Both the position numbers and the translations under genes were made by a program. Positions 8,424 to 16,602 of a DNA stretch of 37,489 nucleotides are shown here, one piece after another. Numbering within the stretch: the stretch's first letter is position 1; each line of letters opens with the position of its first letter. Under the pieces are notes generated by a model. It was not told the origin of the DNA. It was given only the letters and a program-made list of their open reading frames with translations, and made no database searches. Source of the stretch: Colivicinus sp022776215 (GTDB taxonomy: Bacteria; Bacillota_I; Bacilli_A; Erysipelotrichales; Erysipelotrichaceae); the NCBI GenBank assembly GCA_022776215.1, contig JALFIR010000074.1:1-37489 (forward strand), read 5' to 3'.

Positions 8424-8452
8424 ATGTTACCACCGATAAGGGGATGTGTCAA
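8424..8452 (-). promoter_or_regulatory. Permease promoter
   Basis: On the minus strand, TTGACA (8452-8447) is separated by exactly 17 bases from TAACAT (8429-8424). This is the best sigma-70 type -35 box in the window. It gives a leader of about 120 bases. Confidence 0.7.
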
Positions 8453-8502
8453 TCATAATTAAATATATTAAAATATACATGGATAAAGGAGAATTCTAAA
8501 AT

Positions 8503-8877
8503 ATGAATAAAGTAATTAACAGCGAAAAGGCACCAGCTGCCATTGGTCCTTACTCACAAGCAATCGAATCAAACGGTTTTGTCTATGTATCAGGACAATT
8601 GCCAATTAATACAGAAACAGGCACAATGCCAGAGACTATTGAGGAACAAACAGCTCAATCATTAAACAACATCAAGTCAATTCTTGAAGCTGTAGGTCTT
8701 TCAATGGACAACGTAGTTAAGACTACAGTGCTTATGACTAACTTAGGCGATTTTACTAAGATGAATGAAGTATATGGTACTTTCTTCTCTAGTGCATATC
8801 CTGCTAGAGCTGCTTATCAAGTAGTGGCACTACCTAAGGGTGCTATGGTTGAAATTGAAGCAATTGCTTCTAAATAA
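8503..8877 (+). CDS. ridA: RidA family reactive enamine/imine deaminase
   Basis: A 124-residue RidA/YjgF/UK114 protein of full family length. It hydrolyses enamine and imine intermediates made by PLP enzymes in amino-acid metabolism and works as a trimer. Family motifs are APAAIGPYSQAI near the start, GFVYVSGQLP, the Asn-rich helix NNIKSILEAVG, and the C-terminal YPARAAYQVVALPKGAMVEIEAIA with the substrate-binding Arg. AAAGGAG precedes the ATG by about 11 bases. It is a single-gene unit ending in its own terminator. Confidence 0.92.
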   Translation: MNKVINSEKAPAAIGPYSQAIESNGFVYVSGQLPINTETGTMPETIEEQTAQSLNNIKSILEAVGLSMDNVVKTTVLMTNLGDFTKMNEVYGTFFSSAYPARAAYQVVALPKGAMVEIEAIASK

Positions 8878-8886
8878 TTAATTCTT

Positions 8887-8914
8887 ATTAGCCACTATTA
8901 AATGGCTAATTTTT
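8887..8914 (+). terminator. Intrinsic terminator after ridA
   Basis: Perfect stem ATTAGCCA / TGGCTAAT with an 8-base loop and a T tail. It runs directly into the -10 box (TACAAT, 8916-8921) of the next gene. Confidence 0.9.
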
Positions 8915-8915
8915 A

Positions 8916-8927
8916 TACAATATAGGT
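8916..8927 (+). promoter_or_regulatory. -10 box placed for a leaderless mRNA
   Basis: TACAAT (8916-8921) is 6 bases before ATG 8928. Transcription would begin at or next to the start codon. No Shine-Dalgarno at usable spacing is present. Confidence 0.6.
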
Positions 8928-10625
8928 ATGGCTAAAAAAATACCAATTGGAATTGATGATTTTAAGAAAATACGTGAGTCAGTTTTTTATTATGTTGATA
9001 AAACAAAACTAATAGAAAATCTTATTAACAATTGTGGGAAGGTAAATATATTTACTCGTCCGCGTCGTTTTGGTAAATCTCTTAATATGTCTATGTTAAA
9101 GTGTTTTTTTGAAATAGGAACAGATACTAGCTTATTTAATGACCTATATATATCAAATAATATAAAACTTTGTGAAAAGCATTTGGGGAAGTATCCTGTT
9201 ATTTCTCTGACATTAAAAAATATTGATGGTTTAAATTTCAATGAGGCCTTAAATGGTTTTGTCGAAATTATAGGACACGAAGCTGAACGTTTTGATTTTT
9301 TACTTGATAGTGATAGATTGTCACCAAGCGATAAAGAAAGATATGGTTCGCTAATTGCCATTAATAATGGTAAATATTCAATGGATAAGAGGATGTTAGT
9401 AACTTCTCTTGAATCGCTGTCTTATCTTTTATACAAGCATTATAACCAAAGAGTAATTATTTTAATTGATGAATATGAAACACCTTTATACAATGCTTTC
9501 AACAGTGGCTATTATGATGAAATGGTTTCTTTAATAATGAGTATGTATGCTAATGCGTTAAAGGGAAATGAAGCGTTAGAATTTGCAGTATTAACAGGCT
9601 GTTTAAGGCTACCTCAGAGAATCATATACGGAGGATTCAATAATTTCAGATATCTTTCTATACTAGATTCAAGATTTAATGATTCCTTTGGTTTTACTGA
9701 AAATGAAGTTAAAGATTTATTAACTTATTATAACTATGAAGAATATTTCCCAGAGACAAAACAGTGGTATGATGGCTATCGTTTTGGTGACATTGATATC
9801 TATTGTCCTTGGGATGTGATTAGTTATGTGGACTTACTAAATATCTCTTCTAATAAAACTCCAAAATCATTTTGGATTAATACTAGTTCTAACGACCTTG
9901 TTAAAAGGTTTATTTATATGGCTGATAAAACAACAAGAGATGATATTGAAAGACTAGTGGCTGGTGAAGTGATAGAGAAAGAAGTTCATCTAGAATTAAC
10001 TTACGATGAAATTGATAATAGTATAGACAATCTTTGGAGTGTATTGTTTACCACTGGCTACCTAACTCAAGTTGGTGTAAACGATAATGGTTACTACAAA
10101 TTAAAGATCCCAAATGAAGAAATAAGAACTGTATATAAGAAACAAATTCGTGAATGGTTCAATACAACGATTCAAGAAGATAGTAATAGTCTTAACAAGC
10201 TATGGGACGATTTTAAAGATAGTAACTGTGAAGGAATAGAAAATTATTTAAACAAAACCCTAGATAACACAATTAGTATCTTTGATACCAAGTCACATAA
10301 TGGTAAAAAAGAATATGCTTATCATATGTTTCTAACAGGAATCCTTTCTACCAACCGCAACTGGATTGTTAAATCCAACTTAGAATCAGGTGATGGTTTG
10401 GCGGATTTGATTATCGAAACCGACAATTACAATAATGGTATTGTAATCGAAATTAAACATTCATTAACATATGATGATATGAATAATTCTTGTCTAGAAG
10501 CACTTAATCAAATCAAAGATAAACGTTACGATACTTATTTAAGAAATGAAGGAAGAAACGATATCTTAATTTATGGAATAGCTTTTTGTAAGAAAAGATG
10601 CAAAGTTGTCGTTGAAAAATTATAA
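8928..10625 (+). CDS. AAA-ATPase-like / PD-(D/E)XK nuclease-like protein
   Basis: This 565-residue protein has the two-domain layout of the large AAA-ATPase_like plus PDDEXK_9 (DUF1703) family. The N-terminal signature PIGIDDFKKIRE...YYVDKT is followed by the P-loop-like NIFTRPRRFGKSLN (about 42-55) and the Walker B-like VIILIDEYETPLYNA. The C-terminal nuclease-like part has YAYHMFLTGIL, SGDGLADLIIE and GIVIEIKHS, where the Asp and the E-x-K triad are visible, then ALNQIKDKRYDTY and ILIYGIAFCKK. These proteins are common and multicopy in gut anaerobes; their role is unknown and may be mobile or defence related. Bounded by its own promoter and terminator. Confidence 0.85.
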   Translation: MAKKIPIGIDDFKKIRESVFYYVDKTKLIENLINNCGKVNIFTRPRRFGKSLNMSMLKCFFEIGTDTSLFNDLYISNNIKLCEKHLGKYPVISLTLKNIDGLNFNEALNGFVEIIGHEAERFDFLLDSDRLSPSDKERYGSLIAINNGKYSMDKRMLVTSLESLSYLLYKHYNQRVIILIDEYETPLYNAFNSGYYDEMVSLIMSMYANALKGNEALEFAVLTGCLRLPQRIIYGGFNNFRYLSILDSRFNDSFGFTENEVKDLLTYYNYEEYFPETKQWYDGYRFGDIDIYCPWDVISYVDLLNISSNKTPKSFWINTSSNDLVKRFIYMADKTTRDDIERLVAGEVIEKEVHLELTYDEIDNSIDNLWSVLFTTGYLTQVGVNDNGYYKLKIPNEEIRTVYKKQIREWFNTTIQEDSNSLNKLWDDFKDSNCEGIENYLNKTLDNTISIFDTKSHNGKKEYAYHMFLTGILSTNRNWIVKSNLESGDGLADLIIETDNYNNGIVIEIKHSLTYDDMNNSCLEALNQIKDKRYDTYLRNEGRNDILIYGIAFCKKRCKVVVEKL

Positions 10626-10628
10626 AGT

Positions 10629-10656
10629 AAATTAGCAGCCTAAGCCTGCTAATTTT
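10629..10656 (+). terminator. Intrinsic terminator after the AAA/PDDEXK gene
   Basis: A perfect 10-bp stem, AAATTAGCAG / CTGCTAATTT, with loop CCTAAGC. The T tail is short. Confidence 0.82.
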
Positions 10657-10663
10657 AGTCTTT

Positions 10664-10746
10664 GGTAGTTTTCAATAAAAATTAAGGTCAAAAATGGGTA
10701 GTTTTCAATAAAAAATTAGCACTAAAAAGGGTAGTTTTCAAAAATG
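10664..10746 (+). repeat. Three direct repeats, 33-base period, upstream of cca
   Basis: GGTAGTTTTCAATAAAA occurs at 10664-10680 and 10697-10713, and GGTAGTTTTCAAAAATG at 10730-10746. The starts are exactly 33 bases apart, about three helical turns. The third copy runs into the cca -10 box. A similar layout, with GGGCAATTTTCGG and a 34-base period, lies before the gene at 33532. Likely protein-binding sites; not a CRISPR array. Confidence 0.7.
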
Positions 10747-10759
10747 CTATAATTAGAGA
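10746..10759 (+). promoter_or_regulatory. cca -10 box, leaderless layout
   Basis: TATAAT (10748-10753), in the context TGCTATAAT, ends exactly 6 bases before ATG 10760. No ribosome site lies between. Confidence 0.65.
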
Positions 10760-12103
10760 ATGGAAAAGATAGAAAAAGTAATCGCTGAAAAAGTTAAACA
10801 AGAAGGAGGAAGAACCTTCTATGTTGGTGGTTATGTAAGAGATAAATTATTAGGAATAGACAACAAGGATGTAGATATAGAGGTACATGGTATTGATGCA
10901 GACAAATTATATTCAATACTAGAAACTATAGAAAAACCACTTACTTACGGTAATAGCTTTGGTATCTATTCTTTAAAAGGACACAATATAGACATCGCCT
11001 TACCAAGAAGTGAAAAGTGTATTGGCAATAAACACACTGACTTTAGAATTGATGTTGATCCTTTCATTGGCTATAAGAAGGCTGCTAAAAGAAGAGACAT
11101 CACTATAAATGCGCTTATGCAAGATGTCTTAACTGACGAAATACTTGATTATTTTCATGGCCTAGATGACTTAAAAAATAAAGTAATAAGACATGTTGAT
11201 GATGAAAGCTTTATAGAAGATCCTTTAAGAGTCTTACGCATCGCCCAATTCGCAAGTAGATTCGAGTTTACTGTAGCTGAAGAAACTATTAACTTATGTA
11301 AGACAATGGACTTAACTACACTATCAAAAGAAAGAGTAAAAGAAGAACTAAGAAAAGCCTTACTAAAGGGAAAGAAACCCTCAATCTTTTTTGATATTTT
11401 AAAAGAAATGAATCAATTAGATTATTGGTTCAAAGAAATAAAAGAACTAGAAAACATCCCACAAGATCCTATCTACCATCCTGAGGGCAATGTCTATATC
11501 CATACTATGCAGGTAATTGATAGGGGAGTTATGTATAATCCATCTTTTGAATTCATGCTGTTATGTCTAACCCATGATTTTGGGAAGATTGTATGTACTA
11601 CGATGGATTCGAGCCCGTCAGATTCGAGCCCGATAGATTCTCACCCAGTCCGCATTCATTCATATGGTCATGAGATAGAAGGACTACCAATAATAGAAAC
11701 CTTCATTAAAAGAATTACCAACAAGAAAGACATCATCAAATACCTAAAGAACATGGTGCCTTTACATATGGCACCTAATAAGTATGCAGCTGATAAGTCA
11801 GCTATTAAAAAAACAAATAAGATGTTCTATGATGCTTACAATGAAATAGATCTAATCAACTTTTCATATTGTGATAGAGGACATGAAGACAATAAAGAAT
11901 TTCTTATGGAAAGATATAATCATTATCTAGAAATGATGAAGAAACCATATGTTAGTGGTGATGATTTAATTGAAGCGGGCTTTATACCAGATGATAAATT
12001 TAAAAAGTTAATTGAATATGCCACTAAATTAAGAATGGCTGAAGTAGACAAAGATAATGCCCTTAAACAAATTAAAAGTTACTATTTCAGTAACCTGTTA
12101 TAA
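10760..12103 (+). CDS. cca: CCA-adding tRNA nucleotidyltransferase with HD domain
   Basis: This enzyme adds or repairs the 3' CCA of tRNAs. The 447-residue protein begins with the class II nucleotidyltransferase head: GGYVRDKLLG (about 19-28), then DVDIEVHG with the catalytic DxD. RRDITINALMQD and the linker LDYFHGLDDLKNKVIRHV follow, then the Arg-rich DPLRVLRIAQFASRFEF. An HD domain follows, with CLTHDFGKIVCTT at about 269-281. Right after that HD motif, three 15-base repeat units insert DSSPSDSSPIDSHP, where relatives run straight into the HGHE-type segment (here SYGHE). The 3' end overlaps the convergent membrane gene by 22 bases. Confidence 0.92.
   Translation: MEKIEKVIAEKVKQEGGRTFYVGGYVRDKLLGIDNKDVDIEVHGIDADKLYSILETIEKPLTYGNSFGIYSLKGHNIDIALPRSEKCIGNKHTDFRIDVDPFIGYKKAAKRRDITINALMQDVLTDEILDYFHGLDDLKNKVIRHVDDESFIEDPLRVLRIAQFASRFEFTVAEETINLCKTMDLTTLSKERVKEELRKALLKGKKPSIFFDILKEMNQLDYWFKEIKELENIPQDPIYHPEGNVYIHTMQVIDRGVMYNPSFEFMLLCLTHDFGKIVCTTMDSSPSDSSPIDSHPVRIHSYGHEIEGLPIIETFIKRITNKKDIIKYLKNMVPLHMAPNKYAADKSAIKKTNKMFYDAYNEIDLINFSYCDRGHEDNKEFLMERYNHYLEMMKKPYVSGDDLIEAGFIPDDKFKKLIEYATKLRMAEVDKDNALKQIKSYYFSNLL
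11605..11646 (-). repeat. Intragenic GGGCTCGAATCT cluster in cca, reverse orientation
   Basis: On the plus strand, GGATTCGAGCCC (11605), AGATTCGAGCCC (11620, exact reverse complement of the motif) and AGATTCTCACCC (11635) are spaced exactly 15 bases apart. They are read in cca as Asp-Ser-Ser-Pro units. The orientation is opposite to that in the four other genes. Confidence 0.85.
12078..12094 (-). terminator. Terminator-like hairpin at convergent gene ends
   Basis: GTTACT / AGTAAC with a 5-base loop; on the minus strand it is followed by TTTTA. It covers the stop of the minus-strand membrane gene and lies inside the last codons of cca. Confidence 0.5.
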
Positions 12104-12654
12104 GCCCTTAATTTATGGTTTGATCTTAATATCAAGAATACACCAATGGCATTCATCAAAAGAAATAAGGCAGCACCTAATTCATCTAAATATAAAGTAT
12201 CAAGAATCATCACAGGAGCAATAGAGAATGCACATGACAATATGCCAAGTGTCATCACTCTAGATGCTTCTTTTTTAATAGGATACACTTCATCCTTTAA
12301 ATAATTATATGTAGCAGTAGTTAATAAAGGCATATCATCGATTGTATCCCTAAACGCCTCATTAGCATTCTTAATAAGTAAGACACCAACCGCAACCATC
12401 ACAAACATTAATATGACTGATAAGTTCTCCAATAAATCGATATAAAACATAGAACCAAGTATCGGAAAGATTACAGATGATATAAAACAAGCTATTGCAG
12501 CAGCGATTTTAGTCTTCTTTAAACTATACGCCTCAATATATCTGTAAGCATCAGCTGTCATTACTTCCTTATTGTACTTATCATAAATATCCTTAAGCGT
12601 AGTTATTGGTTCTTCAAATGTTTCTTCTTTAATCAAAACTTTCTTTTCTGTCAT
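12082..12654 (-). CDS. Four-helix membrane protein, unknown
   Basis: A 190-residue protein. An N-terminal soluble part (KEETFEEPITTLKDIYDKYN) is followed by four hydrophobic segments in two pairs, at about 50-75, 77-95, 130-155 and 160-180. The two pairs look alike (each ends in IGVFLIL or VGVLLI-type sequence), which suggests an internal duplication. I recognise no family. It is transcribed divergently from the rhodanese-TtcA gene through overlapping -10 boxes and overlaps cca at the 3' end. Confidence 0.6.
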   Translation of the reverse strand: MTEKKVLIKEETFEEPITTLKDIYDKYNKEVMTADAYRYIEAYSLKKTKIAAAIACFISSVIFPILGSMFYIDLLENLSVILMFVMVAVGVLLIKNANEAFRDTIDDMPLLTTATYNYLKDEVYPIKKEASRVMTLGILSCAFSIAPVMILDTLYLDELGAALFLLMNAIGVFLILRSNHKLRAYNRLLK

Positions 12655-12676
12655 GCAAATATTATAGAATATTTAT
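12655..12676. promoter_or_regulatory. Overlapping divergent leaderless promoters
   Basis: Minus-strand TATAAT (12666-12661) is 6 bases before ATG 12654. Plus-strand TAGAAT (12665-12670) is 6 bases before ATG 12677. The two -10 boxes share two bases, so polymerase cannot occupy both at once. No ribosome site is present for either gene. Confidence 0.65.
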
Positions 12677-13810
12677 ATGCTTAAAGATAAATATATAGAC
12701 GAAATTGATATAAAAGAACTTGCTGATTTACACCCATCAACTTATGTTCTAGTAGACATAAGAGATGCAGTGAGTCATGACTATGGTGCTATGCCTAATT
12801 CTATTAGTAAACCTAATATCTTAGATGAAGAACTAGACAAGGATAAGTCATATGTACTTTATTGTATGAAAGGGCTCGAATCTTTGGAGTGGGCTCAAAT
12901 CTTACGTGAAAAAGGTTACGACTGTATAAGTCTAAAAGGTGGTTACAGTGCTTACCTTAAATCATGTCTTGGCAAAGCTGATAAAGATCTAAATGAGAAA
13001 TGTGAACACTCAATAACCACAACCTACCGTAAACAACTATTATCACCATTCTTAAAAGCTATTGATACATATGAGCTTATTCAAGAAGGAGATAAGATTG
13101 CAGTATGCATATCTGGTGGTAAGGATTCAATGTTGATGGCAAAACTATTCCAAGCCCTAAAAAGATTCTCAAGAGTAAACTTTGAGGTTGTTTTTTTAAT
13201 CATGGACCCAGGCTATAGCGAACTAAATAGATTATTAATCGAAGAAAATGCTCGTAACTTAAATGTACCTGTCGAAATCTTTGAAACAAGAATCTTCGAC
13301 ATCGTTTATAGTCAAGCTAAAACACCATGTTACCTATGTGCCAGAATGAGAAGAGGACACCTTTACAACAAGGCCAAAGAATTAGGTTGCAACAAGATTG
13401 CCCTAGGTCACCACTATGATGATGTCATTGAAACAATACTAATGGGTATGATGTATGGCGGACAAATCCAGACAATGATGCCTAAACTTAAGAGTGATAA
13501 CTTTGAAGGAATGGAACTAATTAGACCTCTATATCTAATAAGAGAAGCTGATATTAAAAATTGGCGTGACTATAATGGCCTACACTTTATCCAATGTGCC
13601 TGCCACTTTACCGATACTTGTTCTAGTTGTAGGGAAGATGGAAGCAGTGTTTCTAAGAGAATGGAAATTAAAAATCTAATCAAGGAACTTAAGAAGACTA
13701 ATCCTTATATTGAAAAGAACATCTTCAAGAGTGTTGAAAATGTGAATCTAGACACTGTCATTGCATACAAAAAAGGTGACAAGAAGATCACCTTTTTGGA
13801 CGAGTATTAA
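12677..13810 (+). CDS. Rhodanese-TtcA-like tRNA thiolation fusion protein
   Basis: The 377-residue protein joins two domains. Residues 1-100 are a rhodanese domain with the sulfur-accepting Cys63 in LYCMKG and the end LKGGYSAYL. Residues 115-340 are an ATP-pyrophosphatase of the TtcA type: P-loop CISGGKDSM (about 142-150), CYLCARMRRGHLY with a CxxC pair, and GHHYDDVIET. CACHFTDTCSSC near the end may complete the iron-sulfur or zinc site. TtcA makes 2-thiocytidine in tRNA, and a fused rhodanese would deliver sulfur directly. Exact tRNA target is inferred. A GGGCTCGAATCT motif lies right after Cys63. A terminator hairpin lies within the last codons. Confidence 0.8.
   Translation: MLKDKYIDEIDIKELADLHPSTYVLVDIRDAVSHDYGAMPNSISKPNILDEELDKDKSYVLYCMKGLESLEWAQILREKGYDCISLKGGYSAYLKSCLGKADKDLNEKCEHSITTTYRKQLLSPFLKAIDTYELIQEGDKIAVCISGGKDSMLMAKLFQALKRFSRVNFEVVFLIMDPGYSELNRLLIEENARNLNVPVEIFETRIFDIVYSQAKTPCYLCARMRRGHLYNKAKELGCNKIALGHHYDDVIETILMGMMYGGQIQTMMPKLKSDNFEGMELIRPLYLIREADIKNWRDYNGLHFIQCACHFTDTCSSCREDGSSVSKRMEIKNLIKELKKTNPYIEKNIFKSVENVNLDTVIAYKKGDKKITFLDEY
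12872..12902 (+). repeat. Intragenic GGGCTCGAATCT pair in the rhodanese-TtcA gene
   Basis: Exact copy GGGCTCGAATCT at 12872-12883 and one-mismatch copy GGGCTCAAATCT at 12891-12902. The first reads Gly-Leu-Glu-Ser just after the rhodanese Cys. The second is in another frame (within Trp-Ala-Gln-Ile-Leu). Here the motif replaces native residues rather than lengthening the protein. Confidence 0.75.
13769..13797. terminator. Bidirectional terminator inside convergent coding ends
   Basis: Perfect 10-bp stem AAAAAGGTGA (13770-13779) / TCACCTTTTT (13788-13797), loop CAAGAAGA, with A and T runs on both strands. It lies upstream of the plus-strand gene's stop codon (13808-13810) and contains the rnr stop codon. 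Confidence 0.8.
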
Positions 13811-15812
13811 CGACCACAAAATCAATATTACGATTATTTAAGTCAACAGCGATAAGCTTTACCTTAACTCTTTGAGAGATTTTATAGGTAGTACCAAAAT
13901 CATCACTTAAATTATTATTATGATCTAGATAGAAGTATCCATCTAGATTTTTTATATGCACAAGACCCTCAACACCATTCTCAAGTCTTACATAAAAACC
14001 ATAGTTAGTGATTGAACAGATAGTAGCCATGAAAGTTTGTTTAATCTTATCAGACATATACTCACACATCTTAAGATCCACAATAGCTCTCTCAATTGAA
14101 GTAGCCTTCTTTTCTCTTTCGTTAGCTTTCTTGGCAATATTCTCATTCTTGATATTATCTTCATCAATATCTTCACTATAACTAAAGACATACTTTTTAA
14201 GCATTCTATGAACAATTAAATCGGGATATCTTCTAATAGGTGAAGTGAAATGACAATAATGTTCTAGCCCTAAACCATAGTGTCCTGAACAATTATGAGA
14301 ATACAAGGCCTTAGCCATACATCTTAGTAACATCTCCGATACTAGATAATAGTCATCTGAATCTTCAAATTTTTCTAAACATTTATTTAAAACCTTAGAT
14401 TCGATCTTATATGGATTGCCCTTAAAAGTAACTCCAAACTTTTCCATTGTGTTAATGAAAGAATCAATCTTTTCTTGTTTAGGATAATCATGATTTCGAT
14501 AGATTAGAGGTAAGCCCAAATAAGCCATATGTGAGGCTACAGTTGTATTAGCTAGAATCATAAAGTCTTCAATCATCAATTCAGCCTTATCTTGTTTTCT
14601 AATTTTAATATCAACTACTTTACCTTTTTCTTCAATAATAATAGGCTCATTAGATTCAAACTCAATACCACCCTTAGATCTTCTTACCTTATTGGCAATT
14701 CTTGATAAAGAATAAGCATTATAAATCATATTAGTAATATCACGATACTTATCTAATAATTCCTTATCATGGCCTAAGATTTTATTAACATTAGAATAAG
14801 TCATACGATGTTTAGAACAGATTACTGATGGATAAATCTCATAGCTTACAACTTCACCATTATAAGAAACATCCATTTGACAGGTGATAGTATATCTATC
14901 TTTTCCTTCCATTAATGAACATAAATCATCTGATAATTTAAATGGTAACATTGGAATAACATTACCTGGGTAATAGATAGAAGTTCCTCTATTAAAAGCT
15001 TCTTTATCTAGGATCGAACCTTCTGGTACATAATGAGAAACATCGGCAATAGAAACATATAATCGATAACCAATATCTAATTGTTCAACATAGATGGCAT
15101 CATCATAGTCCTTAGCATCATCACCATCAATGGTAATAAAATTCAATTCTCTTAAATCTTTTCTATTTTCTAAACTAATCTCATCACTAATAGAATCACA
15201 ATACTTCATGATCTTATTAGAGAAAGGAAGTGGTGCATCGTTTTGAAGTAAGATTGTTTCAATCAAAGTTTCTTCATCATCGATATGACCAATTACCTTA
15301 TCAATCTTAAGTTCTTTCTTTTGATAGTTAGAGACAAAACATCTTACTTTAAAGAAAGGCTTTAATTCCTTCTTAAAATCTTTTTCATTAACAACCTTAT
15401 ATTCCTTTAATCTGATATCATCAGAAAAGAAATATAACTTACCTTTTCTAAGTACCATGGTGCCATAGACATAGGCTGTTTTTCTTTCGATGATTTTGAT
15501 TAAATCAACATCAAATCTATTCTCTTTATATAAAATCTTATCACCACTAAAAAGAAGTGTATTCAAGTCATTATTAATAGGCTTATCGTCAATGTATGGT
15601 TTGCCCTTATAGACATCGACAATACCTTCTAGATAATTATCTTTAATATAGATGATGCCATCTTTTTCAAAACATAGACCCTCATCTATCATCTTATTTA
15701 TTTCTTTAGTTAATAAAATAAGTTGGTTGGTTTCCAATAGGTTTAAATGTTCAGCTATAGTATGGATATCCATACCTTCTTTTTGAATACATTCTAGAAT
15801 CTTTTTCTTCAT
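13788..15812 (-). CDS. rnr: Ribonuclease R
   Basis: This is a 3'-to-5' exoribonuclease that degrades structured RNA and takes part in tmRNA-linked quality control. The 674-residue protein has an N-terminal winged-helix-like segment and cold-shock domains. The RNB catalytic block carries FITIDGDDAKDYDDAIYV (about 226-243), where the Asp cluster binds metal, and YRNHDYPKQEKI; HYCHFTSPIRRYPDLIVHR follows. A C-terminal S1 domain has YGFYVRLENGVEGLVHI. The end lacks a long basic tail. It overlaps the convergent gene by 23 bases. Confidence 0.93.
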   Translation of the reverse strand: MKKKILECIQKEGMDIHTIAEHLNLLETNQLILLTKEINKMIDEGLCFEKDGIIYIKDNYLEGIVDVYKGKPYIDDKPINNDLNTLLFSGDKILYKENRFDVDLIKIIERKTAYVYGTMVLRKGKLYFFSDDIRLKEYKVVNEKDFKKELKPFFKVRCFVSNYQKKELKIDKVIGHIDDEETLIETILLQNDAPLPFSNKIMKYCDSISDEISLENRKDLRELNFITIDGDDAKDYDDAIYVEQLDIGYRLYVSIADVSHYVPEGSILDKEAFNRGTSIYYPGNVIPMLPFKLSDDLCSLMEGKDRYTITCQMDVSYNGEVVSYEIYPSVICSKHRMTYSNVNKILGHDKELLDKYRDITNMIYNAYSLSRIANKVRRSKGGIEFESNEPIIIEEKGKVVDIKIRKQDKAELMIEDFMILANTTVASHMAYLGLPLIYRNHDYPKQEKIDSFINTMEKFGVTFKGNPYKIESKVLNKCLEKFEDSDDYYLVSEMLLRCMAKALYSHNCSGHYGLGLEHYCHFTSPIRRYPDLIVHRMLKKYVFSYSEDIDEDNIKNENIAKKANEREKKATSIERAIVDLKMCEYMSDKIKQTFMATICSITNYGFYVRLENGVEGLVHIKNLDGYFYLDHNNNLSDDFGTTYKISQRVKVKLIAVDLNNRNIDFVVVNTRPKR

Positions 15813-15846
15813 ACTTATATTTTAGCAACTTGTTATAATAATAAGC
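15813..15846. promoter_or_regulatory. Divergent leaderless promoters for rnr and HAD gene
   Basis: Minus-strand TAAAAT (15824-15819) is 6 bases from the rnr ATG at 15812. Plus-strand TATAAT (15834-15839) is 7 bases from ATG 15847. No Shine-Dalgarno is seen for either gene. The whole divergent control region is 34 bases. Confidence 0.65.
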
Positions 15847-16602
15847 ATGATAAAAGCGATATTTTTTGACATAGACGGAACTATTTTAAACGGCAATAAT
15901 GGTATACCTGAAAGCACCATTTTGGCTTTAGATAAATTGAAGAAAAAGGATATAGAAACAATTATTTGTACAGGTAGGGGTTATGATGAAACGATGGCTC
16001 TTAATATTGAAAATATAGATGCCTATATCTTATTGAATGGGCAGATAGCTTATGATGATAAGGATAATGTACTATATAAAAAACCAATTGAGAATAAAGA
16101 GAAGTTAATTGAATTATTCAATAGTAAAAAGATTCCTTTTGGTTTGGTTGATGATAAGAACACCTACTTAAATTATATTGATGATTATGTAAGATATGTT
16201 CATGATGCTGTTAATCTAAGGATTCCTGAGATTAAGGAATATGATGGCCAAGATATTTATCAAGCTTTGGCTTATGGTAAGGTTAAGGATTATATAGAGA
16301 AAGAGCTTCCTGATTTTATAGCCACTTCTTGGCATTTTGATGGTGTGGATATTGTGCCAAAAGACAGTGGTAAAGATAAGGGCATTATCGAATATTGTAA
16401 GTTAAGAAATATCGATATCAAGGATACCATGGCCTTTGGGGATGGTGAGAATGATATAGAAATGTTAAAGACGGTTGGTATAGGTGTTGCGATGGGAAAC
16501 TCAATTGATATGGTTAAGGAAAACGCGGACTATATAACTGATAGAATAGAAGATGATGGTCTGTATAAGGCTTTAAGACATTACGAGGTAATAGATGATT
16601 AA
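15847..16602 (+). CDS. HAD-superfamily Cof-type phosphatase
   Basis: A 251-residue Cof/YbjI-type HAD hydrolase. Motif I FFDIDGTIL (about 7-15) has the two catalytic Asp, ICTGRGYDE is motif II, Lys of DSGKDKGI is motif III, and MAFGDGENDIEML is motif IV. Between them is a C2 cap domain, which selects the substrate, usually a sugar phosphate or a phosphorylated cofactor. The next gene is a paralogue overlapping by 8 bases, so the two arose by duplication and are co-expressed. Substrate not predictable. Confidence 0.88.
   Translation: MIKAIFFDIDGTILNGNNGIPESTILALDKLKKKDIETIICTGRGYDETMALNIENIDAYILLNGQIAYDDKDNVLYKKPIENKEKLIELFNSKKIPFGLVDDKNTYLNYIDDYVRYVHDAVNLRIPEIKEYDGQDIYQALAYGKVKDYIEKELPDFIATSWHFDGVDIVPKDSGKDKGIIEYCKLRNIDIKDTMAFGDGENDIEMLKTVGIGVAMGNSIDMVKENADYITDRIEDDGLYKALRHYEVIDD

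Noticed and set aside
10664..10746. Possible mini CRISPR array (three repeats at 33-base period).
   Set aside because: Repeat of only 12-17 bases, AT-rich spacers, no cas genes, and the last copy merges into the promoter. Regulatory sites fit better.
11605..11646. The GGGCTCGAATCT motif as a tRNA T-arm fragment or phage attachment core, since TCGAATC resembles the T-loop.
   Set aside because: No tRNA or integrase is nearby and the copies are tandem inside genes. Seven bases of similarity are too few.
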